A stretch of 64,000 bases of DNA from Bradyrhizobium sp. URHD0069 (lineage in GTDB: Bacteria > Pseudomonadota > Alphaproteobacteria > Rhizobiales > Xanthobacteraceae). The position numbers were made by a program, and so were the translations under genes. Below, one piece after another: positions 8,330 to 17,669 of this stretch. The stretch spans positions 1 through 64,000 of the forward strand of contig NZ_JNIJ01000041.1 in NCBI RefSeq assembly GCF_000701345.1. Direction: 5' to 3'. Positions within the stretch are counted from its first letter, which is position 1. Each line of letters opens with the position of its first letter. The notes under the pieces were generated by a model. It worked only from the letters and a program-made list of their open reading frames with translations. It was not told the origin of the DNA and did not search any database.

Positions 8330-9298
8330 CTAGTCGGTCTGTCCAGCCCGTCCGATCTGGCTGTAGTAGCGAATGGCGCCAGGATGAAGGGGAAGGAACG
8401 TGTTGCGCTCGACATTGGCTGGAACGGTCGCGGCCGCCGCTGCATGCACCTCCATCATCTCTTCATGCTTCTCGAAGACAACCCGAACGATGTTGTAGAC
8501 GAGATCGTCGGGCAGCTCGGCGTGCGCGACAGCGAAATTGTAGAGGCCGACCGTCTGATAATGGCGAAGCAGGGAGGGATATGTGCCGGCGGACACACGT
8601 GAGCTGGTCAGCTCCGGCATTACAAGCCGCAGCGCTGCGATGTGCTCTGGGGAGAGCGCGATGTAGCGAACCCTGTGTTTGGATTCGAGTTCAATGAACG
8701 ATGGAAACGGCACGCCGGCCGCGACCGCTAGAACGTCGATCGAGCGCATCTGAAGTTGGGAAGCCAAGTCGGCCCAGTCGCCATAGACGAAGCTCGCCGA
8801 GACTTTCAGAGCATTGAAAATTTCCGGAAAGTAGATGGCCGAGGTGCCGCCTCGTGGGCCGGCACCGATGCGCCTGCCGGCCATGTCAGCTACGGACCGG
8901 ATGTTGGTGTCCTGCAGCGCGAGGAATTGGAACGGCGTGTCGTACATCGGAAAGATGGCGCGCATCTTGCGCGCGGGTAACTTGCCCGTCCAAACGCCTG
9001 TTGAATTCCAGGCCTGCAGCGCAACGCCGATCGTGACGAAGCCGAGCTTCGCCTCGCCCGCTTCCAGCAGCGCGACATTTTCAGCTGGCCCTTCCGTCGG
9101 TCGGGTGACGACCGGAAGATCAAGCGCGCGCGTCAGGATCTGGGCGAGGCCCGTGCCATAGACGAAGTAGGTGCCGCCGGGCGAGGCGGTACCGATTGTG
9201 AGGTGATCGGGCCAATAAGGTTCGGCGGCCCGGCCAAGTGACGAGAAGGTGAGCGTGGCGGCGATTGCCGCAATCCGGGCCAACAGGGGTATCTGCAT
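8330..9298 (-). CDS. TAXI-family TRAP transporter solute-binding protein
   Basis: Periplasmic binding protein of the TAXI type, 322 residues. The start at 9298 (ATG) gives the signal peptide MQIPLLARIAAIAATLTFSSLGRAAEP; the longer frame has only low-complexity sequence before it. The family signature LTIGTASPGGTYFVYGTGLAQIL is followed by VTRPTEGPAENVALLEAGEAKLGF and GPRGGTSAIYF. It follows dctA by 22 bp on the same strand, so it is probably co-expressed with that C4-dicarboxylate carrier. The usual DctQM-like membrane component is absent. The ligand is probably a dicarboxylate or glutamate-like acid, inferred only from the neighbour. Confidence 0.85.
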   Translation of the reverse strand: MQIPLLARIAAIAATLTFSSLGRAAEPYWPDHLTIGTASPGGTYFVYGTGLAQILTRALDLPVVTRPTEGPAENVALLEAGEAKLGFVTIGVALQAWNSTGVWTGKLPARKMRAIFPMYDTPFQFLALQDTNIRSVADMAGRRIGAGPRGGTSAIYFPEIFNALKVSASFVYGDWADLASQLQMRSIDVLAVAAGVPFPSFIELESKHRVRYIALSPEHIAALRLVMPELTSSRVSAGTYPSLLRHYQTVGLYNFAVAHAELPDDLVYNIVRVVFEKHEEMMEVHAAAAATVPANVERNTFLPLHPGAIRYYSQIGRAGQTD

Positions 9299-9320
9299 GG
9301 TCTTCCCCCAATGCTTGCTC

Positions 9321-10679
9321 TCAGGTTGATGGCTGCGGCAGCAGCGGGTCGGGTGGACCCATTGCGGCCTCCGGGTCCGAGGCTTCGAGTTCCGTCTCGC
9401 GATCGAGCGTCCGGCGCATGCGATCCTCGTCGAGCGCGTCTTCCCATTTGGCAACAACGACCGTCGCGACGCCGTTACCGACCAAATTGGTCAGCGCGCG
9501 AGCCTCCGACATGAAACGATCGACACCGAGGATCAGTGCAATGCTCGCCACCGGGACCGTCCCAACCGATGCGAGCGTTGCTGCCAGCACGATGAAACCC
9601 GACCCCGTTACGCCGGCCGCGCCCTTCGAGGTCAGCAGAAGCACGCCGATGATGCCGAGCTGCTGCCATATGGTCAGCTCGGTATTGGTCGCCTGCGCCA
9701 GGAAGATTGCCGCCATGGTCAGGTAAATGCAGGTACCATCCAGGTTGAAGGAGTAACCGGTTGGGATCACCAGGCCAACGACCGACTGCTTGCAGCCCAG
9801 GTTCTCGAGCTTCGCGATCATGCGCGGCAGCACCGATTCGGATGAAGAGGTGCCGAGAACGATCAGCAACTCTTCCTTGATGTACTTTATGAACTTGAGG
9901 ATGTTGAATCCTGCAAACCAGGCAACCCCGCCTAGCACGAAGAGCACGAAGATCAGGCAGGTCACATAGAAGGCAATCATCAACTGCGCGAGCGAGAGCA
10001 GCGTGCCCACGCCATACTTGCCGATCGTGAAAGCCATCGCGCCGAAGGCGCCGATCGGCGCCGCTTTCATGATGATGCCGACGATCGCGAAGAAAGCATG
10101 CGAGACGATGTCGATGATGGCGAGGACGGGGCGCCCGCGCTCACCCAACATGAACAATCCGAAAGCGAACAGGATCGCGAAGAACAGAACCTGCAGGATC
10201 TCGCCTTCCGCGAAGGCCCCGACCACAGTGTTGGGGATGATGTGCATAAGGAATTCGACCGTGCCCTGCTGCCCGGCCTTGGTCGTATAGACCTGGATCG
10301 ACTTGGTATCGATCGTTCTGGCGTCCACATTCATTCCGACGCCGGGCTGAAGGATATTGACCACGATCAAGCCAACGATCAGCGCAAGCGTGGTGAGGAC
10401 CTCGAAATAGATGAGCGCCTTCAGTCCGACGCGGCCGACCTTCTTCATATCCTCCATGCTGGCGATGCCGTGCACGACGGTGCAGAAGATGATCGGCGCG
10501 ATAAGCATCTTGATCAACTTGATAAACCCGTCGCCCAGCGGCTTCATGGCCTCGCCAAGGTGCGGGTAGAAATGGCCCAGCAGGACACCGAGCACGATGG
10601 CGGTAAGCACCTGCACATAGAGATGCGTGTAAAACGGTTTGTGCGGAATATCGGCAGCCGTCGAAAGTGCCGTATCCAT
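9321..10679 (-). CDS. dctA: C4-dicarboxylate/H+ (Na+) symporter DctA
   Basis: DAACS-family inner-membrane carrier, 452 residues, for succinate, fumarate and malate uptake. Family motifs are MLIAPIIFCTVVHGIA, the serine-rich re-entrant loop LGTSSSESVLPRM, IPTGYSFNLDGTCIY (substrate and cation site) and the C-terminal LILGVDRFMSEARALTNLVGN. Multiple hydrophobic helices occur throughout. The start ATG at 10679 follows a strong GGAGGGAGG. It is divergent from the pyruvate dehydrogenase-PHB operon and upstream of a TAXI binding protein. In rhizobia DctA feeds bacteroids with malate and is often RpoN/DctD controlled; no matching -24/-12 element was seen on this strand. Confidence 0.95.
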   Translation of the reverse strand: MDTALSTAADIPHKPFYTHLYVQVLTAIVLGVLLGHFYPHLGEAMKPLGDGFIKLIKMLIAPIIFCTVVHGIASMEDMKKVGRVGLKALIYFEVLTTLALIVGLIVVNILQPGVGMNVDARTIDTKSIQVYTTKAGQQGTVEFLMHIIPNTVVGAFAEGEILQVLFFAILFAFGLFMLGERGRPVLAIIDIVSHAFFAIVGIIMKAAPIGAFGAMAFTIGKYGVGTLLSLAQLMIAFYVTCLIFVLFVLGGVAWFAGFNILKFIKYIKEELLIVLGTSSSESVLPRMIAKLENLGCKQSVVGLVIPTGYSFNLDGTCIYLTMAAIFLAQATNTELTIWQQLGIIGVLLLTSKGAAGVTGSGFIVLAATLASVGTVPVASIALILGVDRFMSEARALTNLVGNGVATVVVAKWEDALDEDRMRRTLDRETELEASDPEAAMGPPDPLLPQPST

Positions 10680-10795
10680 GGCCTCCCTCCATGCTAATCG
10701 ACGCCGGTTGACGCCCTGACGTCACATAATGTTACGCGATTTACGGGTGGCTGTCTCCAACGCGTCTCACTCCCTGCATCATTGTGGTCTGATGC

Positions 10796-10827
10796 GCCCG
10801 CTCCATTCGGCAGCATTGGGAGCGGGC
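10796..10827. promoter_or_regulatory. Perfect 9-bp inverted repeat between dctA and aceE
   Basis: GCCCGCTCC at 10796-10804 pairs with GGAGCGGGC at 10819-10827 across a 14-nt loop. It lies about 120 bp upstream of dctA and 400 bp upstream of aceE. There is no T-run on either strand, so an operator or RNA structure is more likely than an intrinsic terminator. Confidence 0.35.
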
Positions 10828-10898
10828 AATCAATGGATTCGACATCGAAGCGTCAGCAAAACGGGGCCATGTTGCAAGACGCCGGACGCACCCGGGCA

Positions 10899-10936
10899 TT
10901 TCTGATAATTCGACGGAATCTCGTTCCGTTCAGAAA
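10899..10936. promoter_or_regulatory. Nested dyad in the dctA-aceE divergent region
   Basis: Inner arms ACGGAA (10913-10918) and TTCCGT (10924-10929) are enclosed by outer arms TTTCTG (10899-10904) and CAGAAA (10931-10936). Two direct copies of TGCACAAA follow at 11072-11079 and 11102-11109. This region is where activator sites for a sigma-54 promoter would sit; no factor can be named. Confidence 0.35.
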
Positions 10937-11159
10937 GCGAGCAAACGGCACGTGCGATATTATCGGAAACCCTGGGCGCGCGTTGTCCGGTAATCCGGCC
11001 GTAGCGGCACTCCCGCGGCCGCCCTACGATTTGGATTTCCCTACATTACGCACGTCGTCATTCCGAATTTTTGCACAAACAAATGAACCCGCAATACGTG
11101 GTGCACAAAGGATGCTTGCAGTTGCAAAACGTTGGGCGCATTAGAAGAAGGCCAGCTCC

Positions 11160-11176
11160 CTGGCACGGATCCTGCC
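11160..11176 (+). promoter_or_regulatory. Sigma-54-like -24/-12 promoter upstream of aceE
   Basis: CTGGCACGGATCCTGCC matches the RpoN consensus YTGGCACGrNNNTTGCW in the whole -24 block. It has GC at the correct 12-bp spacing from GG, with one change (CTGC for TTGC) in the -12 block. A transcript would begin near 11187, giving a leader of about 40 nt before the GGGGAGG ribosome site and ATG at 11227. Identified by eye only. Confidence 0.45.
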
Positions 11177-11226
11177 AGACCTGGCCCAACCAATAATGGC
11201 CGAGGAAACGCCAAGGGGAGGACCAA

Positions 11227-13887
11227 ATGGAACGCATGCAGGATCTTGACCCAGTCGAAACTGGTGAATGGGTCGACTCGCTGCGCGCAGTTCTCCACCA
11301 TGAAGGCTCGGTTCGCGCGACCTACCTGCTCGAGATGCTGGCCGAGGAGGCACGGCGCGCGGGAATCGTCCAGCCTTCAACGCTGAACACGCCCTATGTG
11401 AATACCATCCCGCCGGAGCGCGAGGAACGCGCCGACTGGGATCGCGACATCGAGCATCGCATTCGGTCGATCATCCGCTGGAATGCCATCGCCATCATCC
11501 TGCGGGCCAACAAAGAATCGTCCGAACTGGGCGGCCACATTGCCAGCTTCCAGTCAGCGGCGACCCTCTACGACATCGGTTTCGGGCATTTCTGGCACGC
11601 GCCGTCGGCCAATCATGGGGGCGATCTGATTTACATGCAGGGGCACTCCGCCCCCGGCATCTATGCGCGTGCCTTCGTGGAAGGACGGCTCAGCGAAGAG
11701 GCGTTGCTGGCGTTCCGACAGGAGGCTGGCGGCCAAGGCCTGTCGTCGTATCCGCATCCCTGGCTGATGCCCGACTTCTGGCAGTTCCCCACCGTGTCGA
11801 TGGGGCTCGGGCCGTTGATGGCGATCTATCAGGCGCGGTTCCTGAAATATCTGCACGGGCGCGGCATTGTCGATACCGCCGCTCGCAAGGTCTGGGCCTT
11901 CATGGGCGACGGCGAGATGGACGAGCCGGAATCGCTCGGTGCCATTTCGCTTGGCGGCCGCGAGCAACTCGACAACCTGATCTTCGTCATCAATTGCAAC
12001 CTGCAGCGGCTCGACGGCCCGGTGCGCGGCAACGGCAAGATCGTGCAGGAACTGGAAGGCATGTTCCGGGGCGCTGGCTGGAACGTCATCAAGGTGCTGT
12101 GGGGCTCAGGATGGGACCAGCTGCTCGCTAAGGATGCGTCCGGCATGCTGCGCAAGCGCATGGAGGAGTGCGTCGACGGGGAATACCAGGACTTCAAGTC
12201 GAAGAACGGCGCGTACGTGCGCCAGCAGTTCTTCGGCAAGTATCCAGAAACCGCCGCGCTCGTGAAGGACATGAGCGACGACGATATCTGGGCGCTGCGC
12301 CGCGGTGGCAGCGACCCTGTAAAGGTCTATGCTGCTTATGCGGCGGCCGTGAAGCACGCGGGACAGCCGACCGTGATCCTCGCCAAGACCGTGAAGGGCT
12401 ATGGCATGGGCGAGGCGGGCGAAGGCCAGATGATCACCCATCAGCAGAAGAAGATGGGTCTGGACGCGCTGCGCAAATTCCGTGACCGTTTCGCAATCCC
12501 CGTCACCGACGCCAAGCTCGAAGAAATCCCCTTCCTGAAGCTGGCAGAAGGCGGCCCGGAGCAGAAATACCTGCAGGAGCGTCGCCGGCAGCTAGGAGGG
12601 AGCCTGCCGCAGCGGCGGCGCAAGTCGGCGTCCCTCGAGGTGCCGGAGCTTTCCGCCTTCAGCGCGCAGTTAGCCAGCACCGAACAACGCGAAATCTCCA
12701 CCACGATGGCGTTCGTGCGCATCCTCAACACGCTCCTGCGCGACAAGACGTTCGGAAAATTCGTCGTGCCGATCGTGCCGGACGAGTCGCGGACCTTCGG
12801 CATGGAGGGCATGTTCCGCCAATTCGGCATCTTCTCGCAGGTGGGCCAGCTCTATAAGCCTCAGGACGCCGACCAGCTGATGTACTATCGCGAGGACAAG
12901 TCCGGCCAGATGCTTCAGGAAGGCATCAACGAAGCCGGCGCCATGTCCTCATGGATCGCGGCCGCGACGTCGTACAGCACAAACAACGCGCCGATGATCC
13001 CGTTGTATATCTACTATTCGATGTTCGGTCTGCAGCGCGTGGGCGATCTCGCCTGGGCGGCAGGCGATATGCGCTGCCGCGGATTCCTGCTGGGCGGCAC
13101 TGCCGGACGGACCACCCTCAACGGCGAAGGACTGCAGCACGAGGATGGCCATAGCCACCTGCTCGCCGCTACCATCCCCAACTGCGTCTCATACGATCCG
13201 ACGTTTGCCTATGAGGTCGCGGTCATCATCCAAGATGGGCTGCGGCGTATGTTCAAGGATCAGGACGACGTCTACTACTACATCACGTTGATGAACGAGA
13301 ACTACCCGCACCCGGCGATGCCGAAAGGCGCAGAGGAAGGAATACGCCGCGGCATGTACCTGTTCCGCGAAGGGGCGGGAAAGAAGAACGCGCCACGCGT
13401 CCAGCTTCTCGGCTGCGGCACCATCCTGCGCGAAGTCATCGCCGCCGCGGAGCTCCTGCAGAACGACTTCGGCATCGCAGCCGACGTCTGGAGCTGCCCG
13501 AGTTTCAACGAACTGCGCCGGGACGGCCTCGCGGCCGAGCGATGGAATCTGCTTCATCCATCGCAGACGCCGCGCAAGAGCTATGTAGAAAAATGCCTCG
13601 ACGGTCGCCAGGGGACGGTCATTGCATCGACGGATTACATGCGCGCCTTCGCCGAGCAGATCCGGCCGTTCGTGCCGCAGCGCTATGTGTGCCTCGGCAC
13701 CGACGGTTTCGGTCGCAGCGACTACCGGGTGGCGTTGCGGAAGTTTTTCGAGGTCAACCGCCATTACGTGGTGGTCGCGGCGCTCAAGTCGCTGGCCGAC
13801 GAAGGGGTGGTGCCGAAACCAAAGGTTGCCGCGGCGATCGCCGCCTATGGAATTGATCCGGAGCGGCCACCGCCCTGGACCATGTGA
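11227..13887 (+). CDS. aceE: Pyruvate dehydrogenase E1, homodimeric type (AceE)
   Basis: Thiamine-diphosphate enzyme that decarboxylates pyruvate and acetylates the lipoyl groups of E2. At 886 residues it matches E. coli AceE (887). The ThDP site is GDGEMDEPESLGAISL through FVINCNLQRLDGPVRGN, and the N-terminal WNAIAIILRANK and HASPGIYARAF-like (HSAPGIYARAFVEGRLSE) blocks are typical of the homodimeric class. The ATG follows GGGGAGGACCAA. It starts a long plus-strand operon with E2, E3, malic enzyme, NDH-2, PHA synthase and thiolase. Alphaproteobacteria usually use the alpha2beta2 PdhAB enzyme, so this AceE-type set is probably a second, specialised complex. Confidence 0.95.
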   Translation: MERMQDLDPVETGEWVDSLRAVLHHEGSVRATYLLEMLAEEARRAGIVQPSTLNTPYVNTIPPEREERADWDRDIEHRIRSIIRWNAIAIILRANKESSELGGHIASFQSAATLYDIGFGHFWHAPSANHGGDLIYMQGHSAPGIYARAFVEGRLSEEALLAFRQEAGGQGLSSYPHPWLMPDFWQFPTVSMGLGPLMAIYQARFLKYLHGRGIVDTAARKVWAFMGDGEMDEPESLGAISLGGREQLDNLIFVINCNLQRLDGPVRGNGKIVQELEGMFRGAGWNVIKVLWGSGWDQLLAKDASGMLRKRMEECVDGEYQDFKSKNGAYVRQQFFGKYPETAALVKDMSDDDIWALRRGGSDPVKVYAAYAAAVKHAGQPTVILAKTVKGYGMGEAGEGQMITHQQKKMGLDALRKFRDRFAIPVTDAKLEEIPFLKLAEGGPEQKYLQERRRQLGGSLPQRRRKSASLEVPELSAFSAQLASTEQREISTTMAFVRILNTLLRDKTFGKFVVPIVPDESRTFGMEGMFRQFGIFSQVGQLYKPQDADQLMYYREDKSGQMLQEGINEAGAMSSWIAAATSYSTNNAPMIPLYIYYSMFGLQRVGDLAWAAGDMRCRGFLLGGTAGRTTLNGEGLQHEDGHSHLLAATIPNCVSYDPTFAYEVAVIIQDGLRRMFKDQDDVYYYITLMNENYPHPAMPKGAEEGIRRGMYLFREGAGKKNAPRVQLLGCGTILREVIAAAELLQNDFGIAADVWSCPSFNELRRDGLAAERWNLLHPSQTPRKSYVEKCLDGRQGTVIASTDYMRAFAEQIRPFVPQRYVCLGTDGFGRSDYRVALRKFFEVNRHYVVVAALKSLADEGVVPKPKVAAAIAAYGIDPERPPPWTM

Positions 13888-13959
13888 CGGAGACACTGGT
13901 GGCGCGGACAAGGATGCCGCGCCGCGTTTCGCAACAGCACGCACCCGTGGGGTGTTACG

Positions 13960-15525
13960 ATGGGTGAAACCAGGCAGGTCCTCGTTCCCGACATCGGCGA
14001 CTTCAAGGAAGTCCCGATTATCGAAATTCAGGTGAAGCCTGGCGATCGCATCACCGCCGAGGCGCCGCTGATCACGCTGGAGTCCGACAAGGCCTCGATG
14101 GAGGTCCCTTCCCCGTCAGCGGGCGTCGTGAAGAACATTGCGGTGAAGCTCGGCGACCGGGTGAGCCAGGGCGCGCCGATCCTCACGCTCGATCTCGACG
14201 GGGCCGGTGCCGCCGCGGAAGCGGCGAAACCAGCTGTCACCGCGCCGCCGGCGCCGACCAGCGCCCCGGCGGGGGTCGCCGAGGTAAGGGTACCGGACAT
14301 CGGCGACTTCAAGGACGTGCCGATCATCGAGGTCATGGTCAAAGCAGGCGACACGGTCAAGCCGGAACAGCCGCTGGTCACCCTCGAATCCGACAAGGCC
14401 TCGATGGAAGTGCCGTCTCCGCTCGCGGGCGTGGTGCAGGACCTCAAGGCCAAGATCGGCGATCGGGTGAGCGAAGGAACGGTCATCCTCACGCTGCGCA
14501 CCGGCGCCGCGGCGGCGCAAGCGCAGCCTGCAGCACCGGCCGCGGCCGCAGCGCCGGCGAAACCCGCGGCACCTGCAGCCGCGTTACCACCGGCCGAGCG
14601 GAGCCTGTCGGAGATGGCGGCCGACATCCCTTATGCCGGGCCATCGGTCCGAAAGCTTGCGCGCGAACGCGGCGTCGACTTGCGTCAGGTGAAGGGAAGC
14701 GGACGGCGCGGCCGCATCCTCCCGGAGGACGTCGCTAATTTCGCCAAGGCTCCGGCCGCAGGCGCCGCGGTCGCCGCGGCGGACGGAGCCGCTCTCGGCC
14801 TGCTGCCGTGGCCGAAGATCGATTTCGCCAAGTTCGGGCCGGTCGATACCAAACCGCTGGCACGCATCAAGAAGATTTCCGGCGCCAACCTGCACCGCAA
14901 CTGGGTGATGATCCCGCACGTCACCAATCACGACGAATGCGACATCACAGAGCTCGAGGAATTCCGCAACCGGCTCAACAGAGAGAACGAGAAATCCGGC
15001 GTGCGAGTCAGCATGCTCGCCTTCATGATCAAGGCGGCGGTAGGGTCGTTGAAGAAATTTCCAGAGTTCAACGCCTCGCTCGACGGCGACAATCTGATAC
15101 TCAAGAAATACTACCACATCGGGTTCGCGGCCGACACGCCGCAGGGGCTGGTGGTACCGGTCATCCGCGACGCAGACCACAAGGGCGTCATTGCGATTGC
15201 CAAGGAGATGGGCGACCTCGCCAAGCTCGCTCGCGACGGCAAGCTGAAGCCCGACCAGATGCAGGGCGGCACCTTTACGATCTCCAGCCTGGGTGGCATC
15301 GGCGGCACCCATTTCACGCCGATCATCAATGCGCCCGAGGTCGCCATCATGGGAACCTGCCGGTCGTTCCAGAAGCCGGTGTGGGACGACAAGCAATTCG
15401 TGCCGCGCCTGTTCCAACCCCTGTCCCTCTCGTGGGACCACCGGGTGATCGACGGAGCAGCGGCCGCGCGGTTCAACGCGCATTTCGGCAGCCTGCTCAC
15501 CGACATGCGCCGCGCCCTCGTATAG
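13960..15525 (+). CDS. aceF: Dihydrolipoamide acetyltransferase E2 with two lipoyl domains
   Basis: Core enzyme of pyruvate dehydrogenase, transferring acetyl from lipoyl-Lys to CoA; 521 residues. It contains lipoyl domain 1 (residues 5-80, ESDKASME, Lys44), Ala/Pro linker, lipoyl domain 2 (108-180, Lys146), Ala/Pro linker, a peripheral-subunit-binding domain (about 222-260, PSVRKLARERGVDL and GRRGRILPEDV) and the acetyltransferase domain (about 290-521) ending in LSLSWDHRVIDGAAAARF with the catalytic His. It starts 72 bp after aceE and ends 11 bp before the E3 gene. The two lipoyl domains are nearly identical to each other and to those in the next gene. Confidence 0.95.
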   Translation: MGETRQVLVPDIGDFKEVPIIEIQVKPGDRITAEAPLITLESDKASMEVPSPSAGVVKNIAVKLGDRVSQGAPILTLDLDGAGAAAEAAKPAVTAPPAPTSAPAGVAEVRVPDIGDFKDVPIIEVMVKAGDTVKPEQPLVTLESDKASMEVPSPLAGVVQDLKAKIGDRVSEGTVILTLRTGAAAAQAQPAAPAAAAAPAKPAAPAAALPPAERSLSEMAADIPYAGPSVRKLARERGVDLRQVKGSGRRGRILPEDVANFAKAPAAGAAVAAADGAALGLLPWPKIDFAKFGPVDTKPLARIKKISGANLHRNWVMIPHVTNHDECDITELEEFRNRLNRENEKSGVRVSMLAFMIKAAVGSLKKFPEFNASLDGDNLILKKYYHIGFAADTPQGLVVPVIRDADHKGVIAIAKEMGDLAKLARDGKLKPDQMQGGTFTISSLGGIGGTHFTPIINAPEVAIMGTCRSFQKPVWDDKQFVPRLFQPLSLSWDHRVIDGAAAARFNAHFGSLLTDMRRALV

Positions 15526-15536
15526 GGGAATAGACG

Positions 15537-17630
15537 ATGGCCAACCTCATCGACGTCAAGGTCCCCGACATCGGCGAATTCAGCGACGTGCCGATCATCG
15601 AAGTACTGGTGAAGCCGGGTGATCCGATCAAGGCCGAGCAATCGCTGATCACGCTCGAATCCGACAAAGCCTCGATGGAGGTGCCCTCCCCGGTCGATGG
15701 CGTGGTGAAGGAGATCAAGGTGAGGGTCGGCGACAAGGTATCGGAAGGCACCCTCATCCTCACGGCAGAAGCGGAGGCAGCTCCGGCCGGCGTTGTCCCC
15801 AAGGAGAAAGTGACTGGCGGTGGCACGGCGACCGGCGAAGGCGCGCCGGTTGCCGACTACGGCGCGGCGGCCGGCGTCTACGAGGTGGTCGAGGTGCGGG
15901 TGCCCGACATCGGCGACTTCAAAGACGTGCCGATCATCGAGATCGCAGTGAAGGGCGGAGACAAGGTCAAGCCCGAAGACCCGCTGATCACCCTCGAGTC
16001 CGACAAGGCGTCGATGGAAGTCCCGTCGCCCACGGCCGGCACCGTGAAGGACCTCAAAGTCAGCGTCGGGGACAAGGTCAGTGCCGGAAGCCTGATCCTG
16101 ATATTGGAGACCGGAGTCGCCGGCGCAGCTCCGGCCGCGCCCTCGGCAGCACGCGGGCCGGCGACCGCGCCAGCTGCGCCGATCCCGATGGCGGCCAGAC
16201 ATTCGGGCGACGCCGACGTCGAATGCGACATGCTGGTCCTCGGCGCCGGACCGGGCGGCTATTCGGCGGCGTTCCGCTCCGCCGACCTCGGCATGACGAC
16301 GGTTCTGGTGGAGCGCTATCCGACGCTCGGCGGCGTCTGCCTCAATGTCGGCTGCATCCCCTCGAAGGCACTGCTGCACACCACCGCCGTCATGGACGAA
16401 GTCAAGGCAATGGCCGCGCACGGCATCGCCTTTTCGGAGCCGCAGATCGACATTGCCAAGCTGCGCGGTCACAAGGAGAAGGTGATCGGCAAATTGACCG
16501 GCGGCCTGGCCGGCATGGCGAAGGCGCGCAAGGTCTCCGTGCTGCAGGGCGTCGGAAGATTTCTCGACCCCTACCACCTCGAAGTTGCCGCAAACGACGG
16601 CGCCGGGCGCAAGGTCGTAAAGTTCGACAAGGCGATTATCGCGGCCGGCTCGCAGGCCATCAAGCTGCCGTTCATTCCGGACGACACCCGCGTGGTGGAT
16701 TCGACCGGCGCCCTGGAACTGCGGCAGATTCCCAAATCGATGCTGGTGATCGGAGGCGGTATCATCGGACTCGAAATGGCGACTGTCTACTCGACGCTCG
16801 GGACGCGCATCGACGTGGTCGAGATGCTCGACGGACTGATGACCGGTGCCGACCGCGACCTGGTCAAGGTGTGGGAAAAGAAGAACGCGGGCCGCTTCGA
16901 CAAGGTCATGTTGAAGACCAAGATGGTATCGGCAGAGGCGACACCGGACGGCATCAAGGTCGGCTTCGAGGGCGAGAAGGCACCGGCTGAGCCCCAGCTC
17001 TACGACATGGTGCTGGTCGCGGTCGGGCGCAGCCCGAACGGCAAGAAAATCGACGCCGAGAAGGCGGGCGTCGCGGTGAGCGACCGCGGCTTCGTCGCAG
17101 TCGACAAGCAAATGCGCACCAACATGCCGCACATCTTTGCCATCGGCGACATCGTTGGCCAGCCGATGCTGGCGCACAAGGCCGTGCATGAGGCACATGT
17201 CGCGGCGGAAACCGCGGCTGGCAAGAACAGCGTGTTCGAGGCACGCCAGATCCCTTCGGTCGCTTACACCGATCCGGAGGTGGCGTGGGCGGGCGTGACC
17301 GAGGAGCAATGCAAGGCGCAAGGCATCAAGTACGGCAAGGCCGTGTTTCTGTGGGCCGCATCGGGTCGCGCGATCGCCAACGGGCGCGACGAGGGATTCA
17401 CCAAACTGCTGTTCGATGAGGCCAATCACCGCCTGCTCGGCGGCGGCATCGTCGGCACCCATGCGGGCGACCTGATCGGCGAGGTCTGCCTCGCCGTGGA
17501 GATGGGATGCGATCCGGTCGACGTCGGCAAGACCATCCACCCGCATCCCACATTGTGCGAATCGATCGGCATGACGGCGGAAGTGTTCGAGGGCGTGTGC
17601 ACCGATCTGCCGCCCGCCAGGAAGAGATAG
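15537..17630 (+). CDS. lpdA: Dihydrolipoamide dehydrogenase E3 carrying two N-terminal lipoyl domains
   Basis: FAD flavoprotein that reoxidises dihydrolipoyl groups with NAD+; 697 residues against about 470 for plain E3. The extra length is two tandem lipoyl domains (residues 3-78 with Lys44; 118-192 with Lys157) joined by Ala/Pro/Gly linkers. The E3 part begins near 228 with DMLVLGAGPGGYSAAF, the redox disulfide GGVCLNVGCIPSK (Cys268, Cys273), the NAD site VIGGGIIGLEMATVY, and the C-terminal His-Glu pair in TIHPHPTLCESIGM. One lipoyl domain on E3 is known in beta-proteobacteria and Neisseria; two is uncommon. It is 11 bp downstream of aceF, so translation is probably coupled. Confidence 0.95.
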   Translation: MANLIDVKVPDIGEFSDVPIIEVLVKPGDPIKAEQSLITLESDKASMEVPSPVDGVVKEIKVRVGDKVSEGTLILTAEAEAAPAGVVPKEKVTGGGTATGEGAPVADYGAAAGVYEVVEVRVPDIGDFKDVPIIEIAVKGGDKVKPEDPLITLESDKASMEVPSPTAGTVKDLKVSVGDKVSAGSLILILETGVAGAAPAAPSAARGPATAPAAPIPMAARHSGDADVECDMLVLGAGPGGYSAAFRSADLGMTTVLVERYPTLGGVCLNVGCIPSKALLHTTAVMDEVKAMAAHGIAFSEPQIDIAKLRGHKEKVIGKLTGGLAGMAKARKVSVLQGVGRFLDPYHLEVAANDGAGRKVVKFDKAIIAAGSQAIKLPFIPDDTRVVDSTGALELRQIPKSMLVIGGGIIGLEMATVYSTLGTRIDVVEMLDGLMTGADRDLVKVWEKKNAGRFDKVMLKTKMVSAEATPDGIKVGFEGEKAPAEPQLYDMVLVAVGRSPNGKKIDAEKAGVAVSDRGFVAVDKQMRTNMPHIFAIGDIVGQPMLAHKAVHEAHVAAETAAGKNSVFEARQIPSVAYTDPEVAWAGVTEEQCKAQGIKYGKAVFLWAASGRAIANGRDEGFTKLLFDEANHRLLGGGIVGTHAGDLIGEVCLAVEMGCDPVDVGKTIHPHPTLCESIGMTAEVFEGVCTDLPPARKR

Positions 17631-17669
17631 CGAGTCGCGGTTGCGCGACGAGAGAGACAGTGGGAGGAC

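Noticed and set aside
10796..10827. Intrinsic terminator
   Set aside because: The stem is strong but no T-run follows on either strand.
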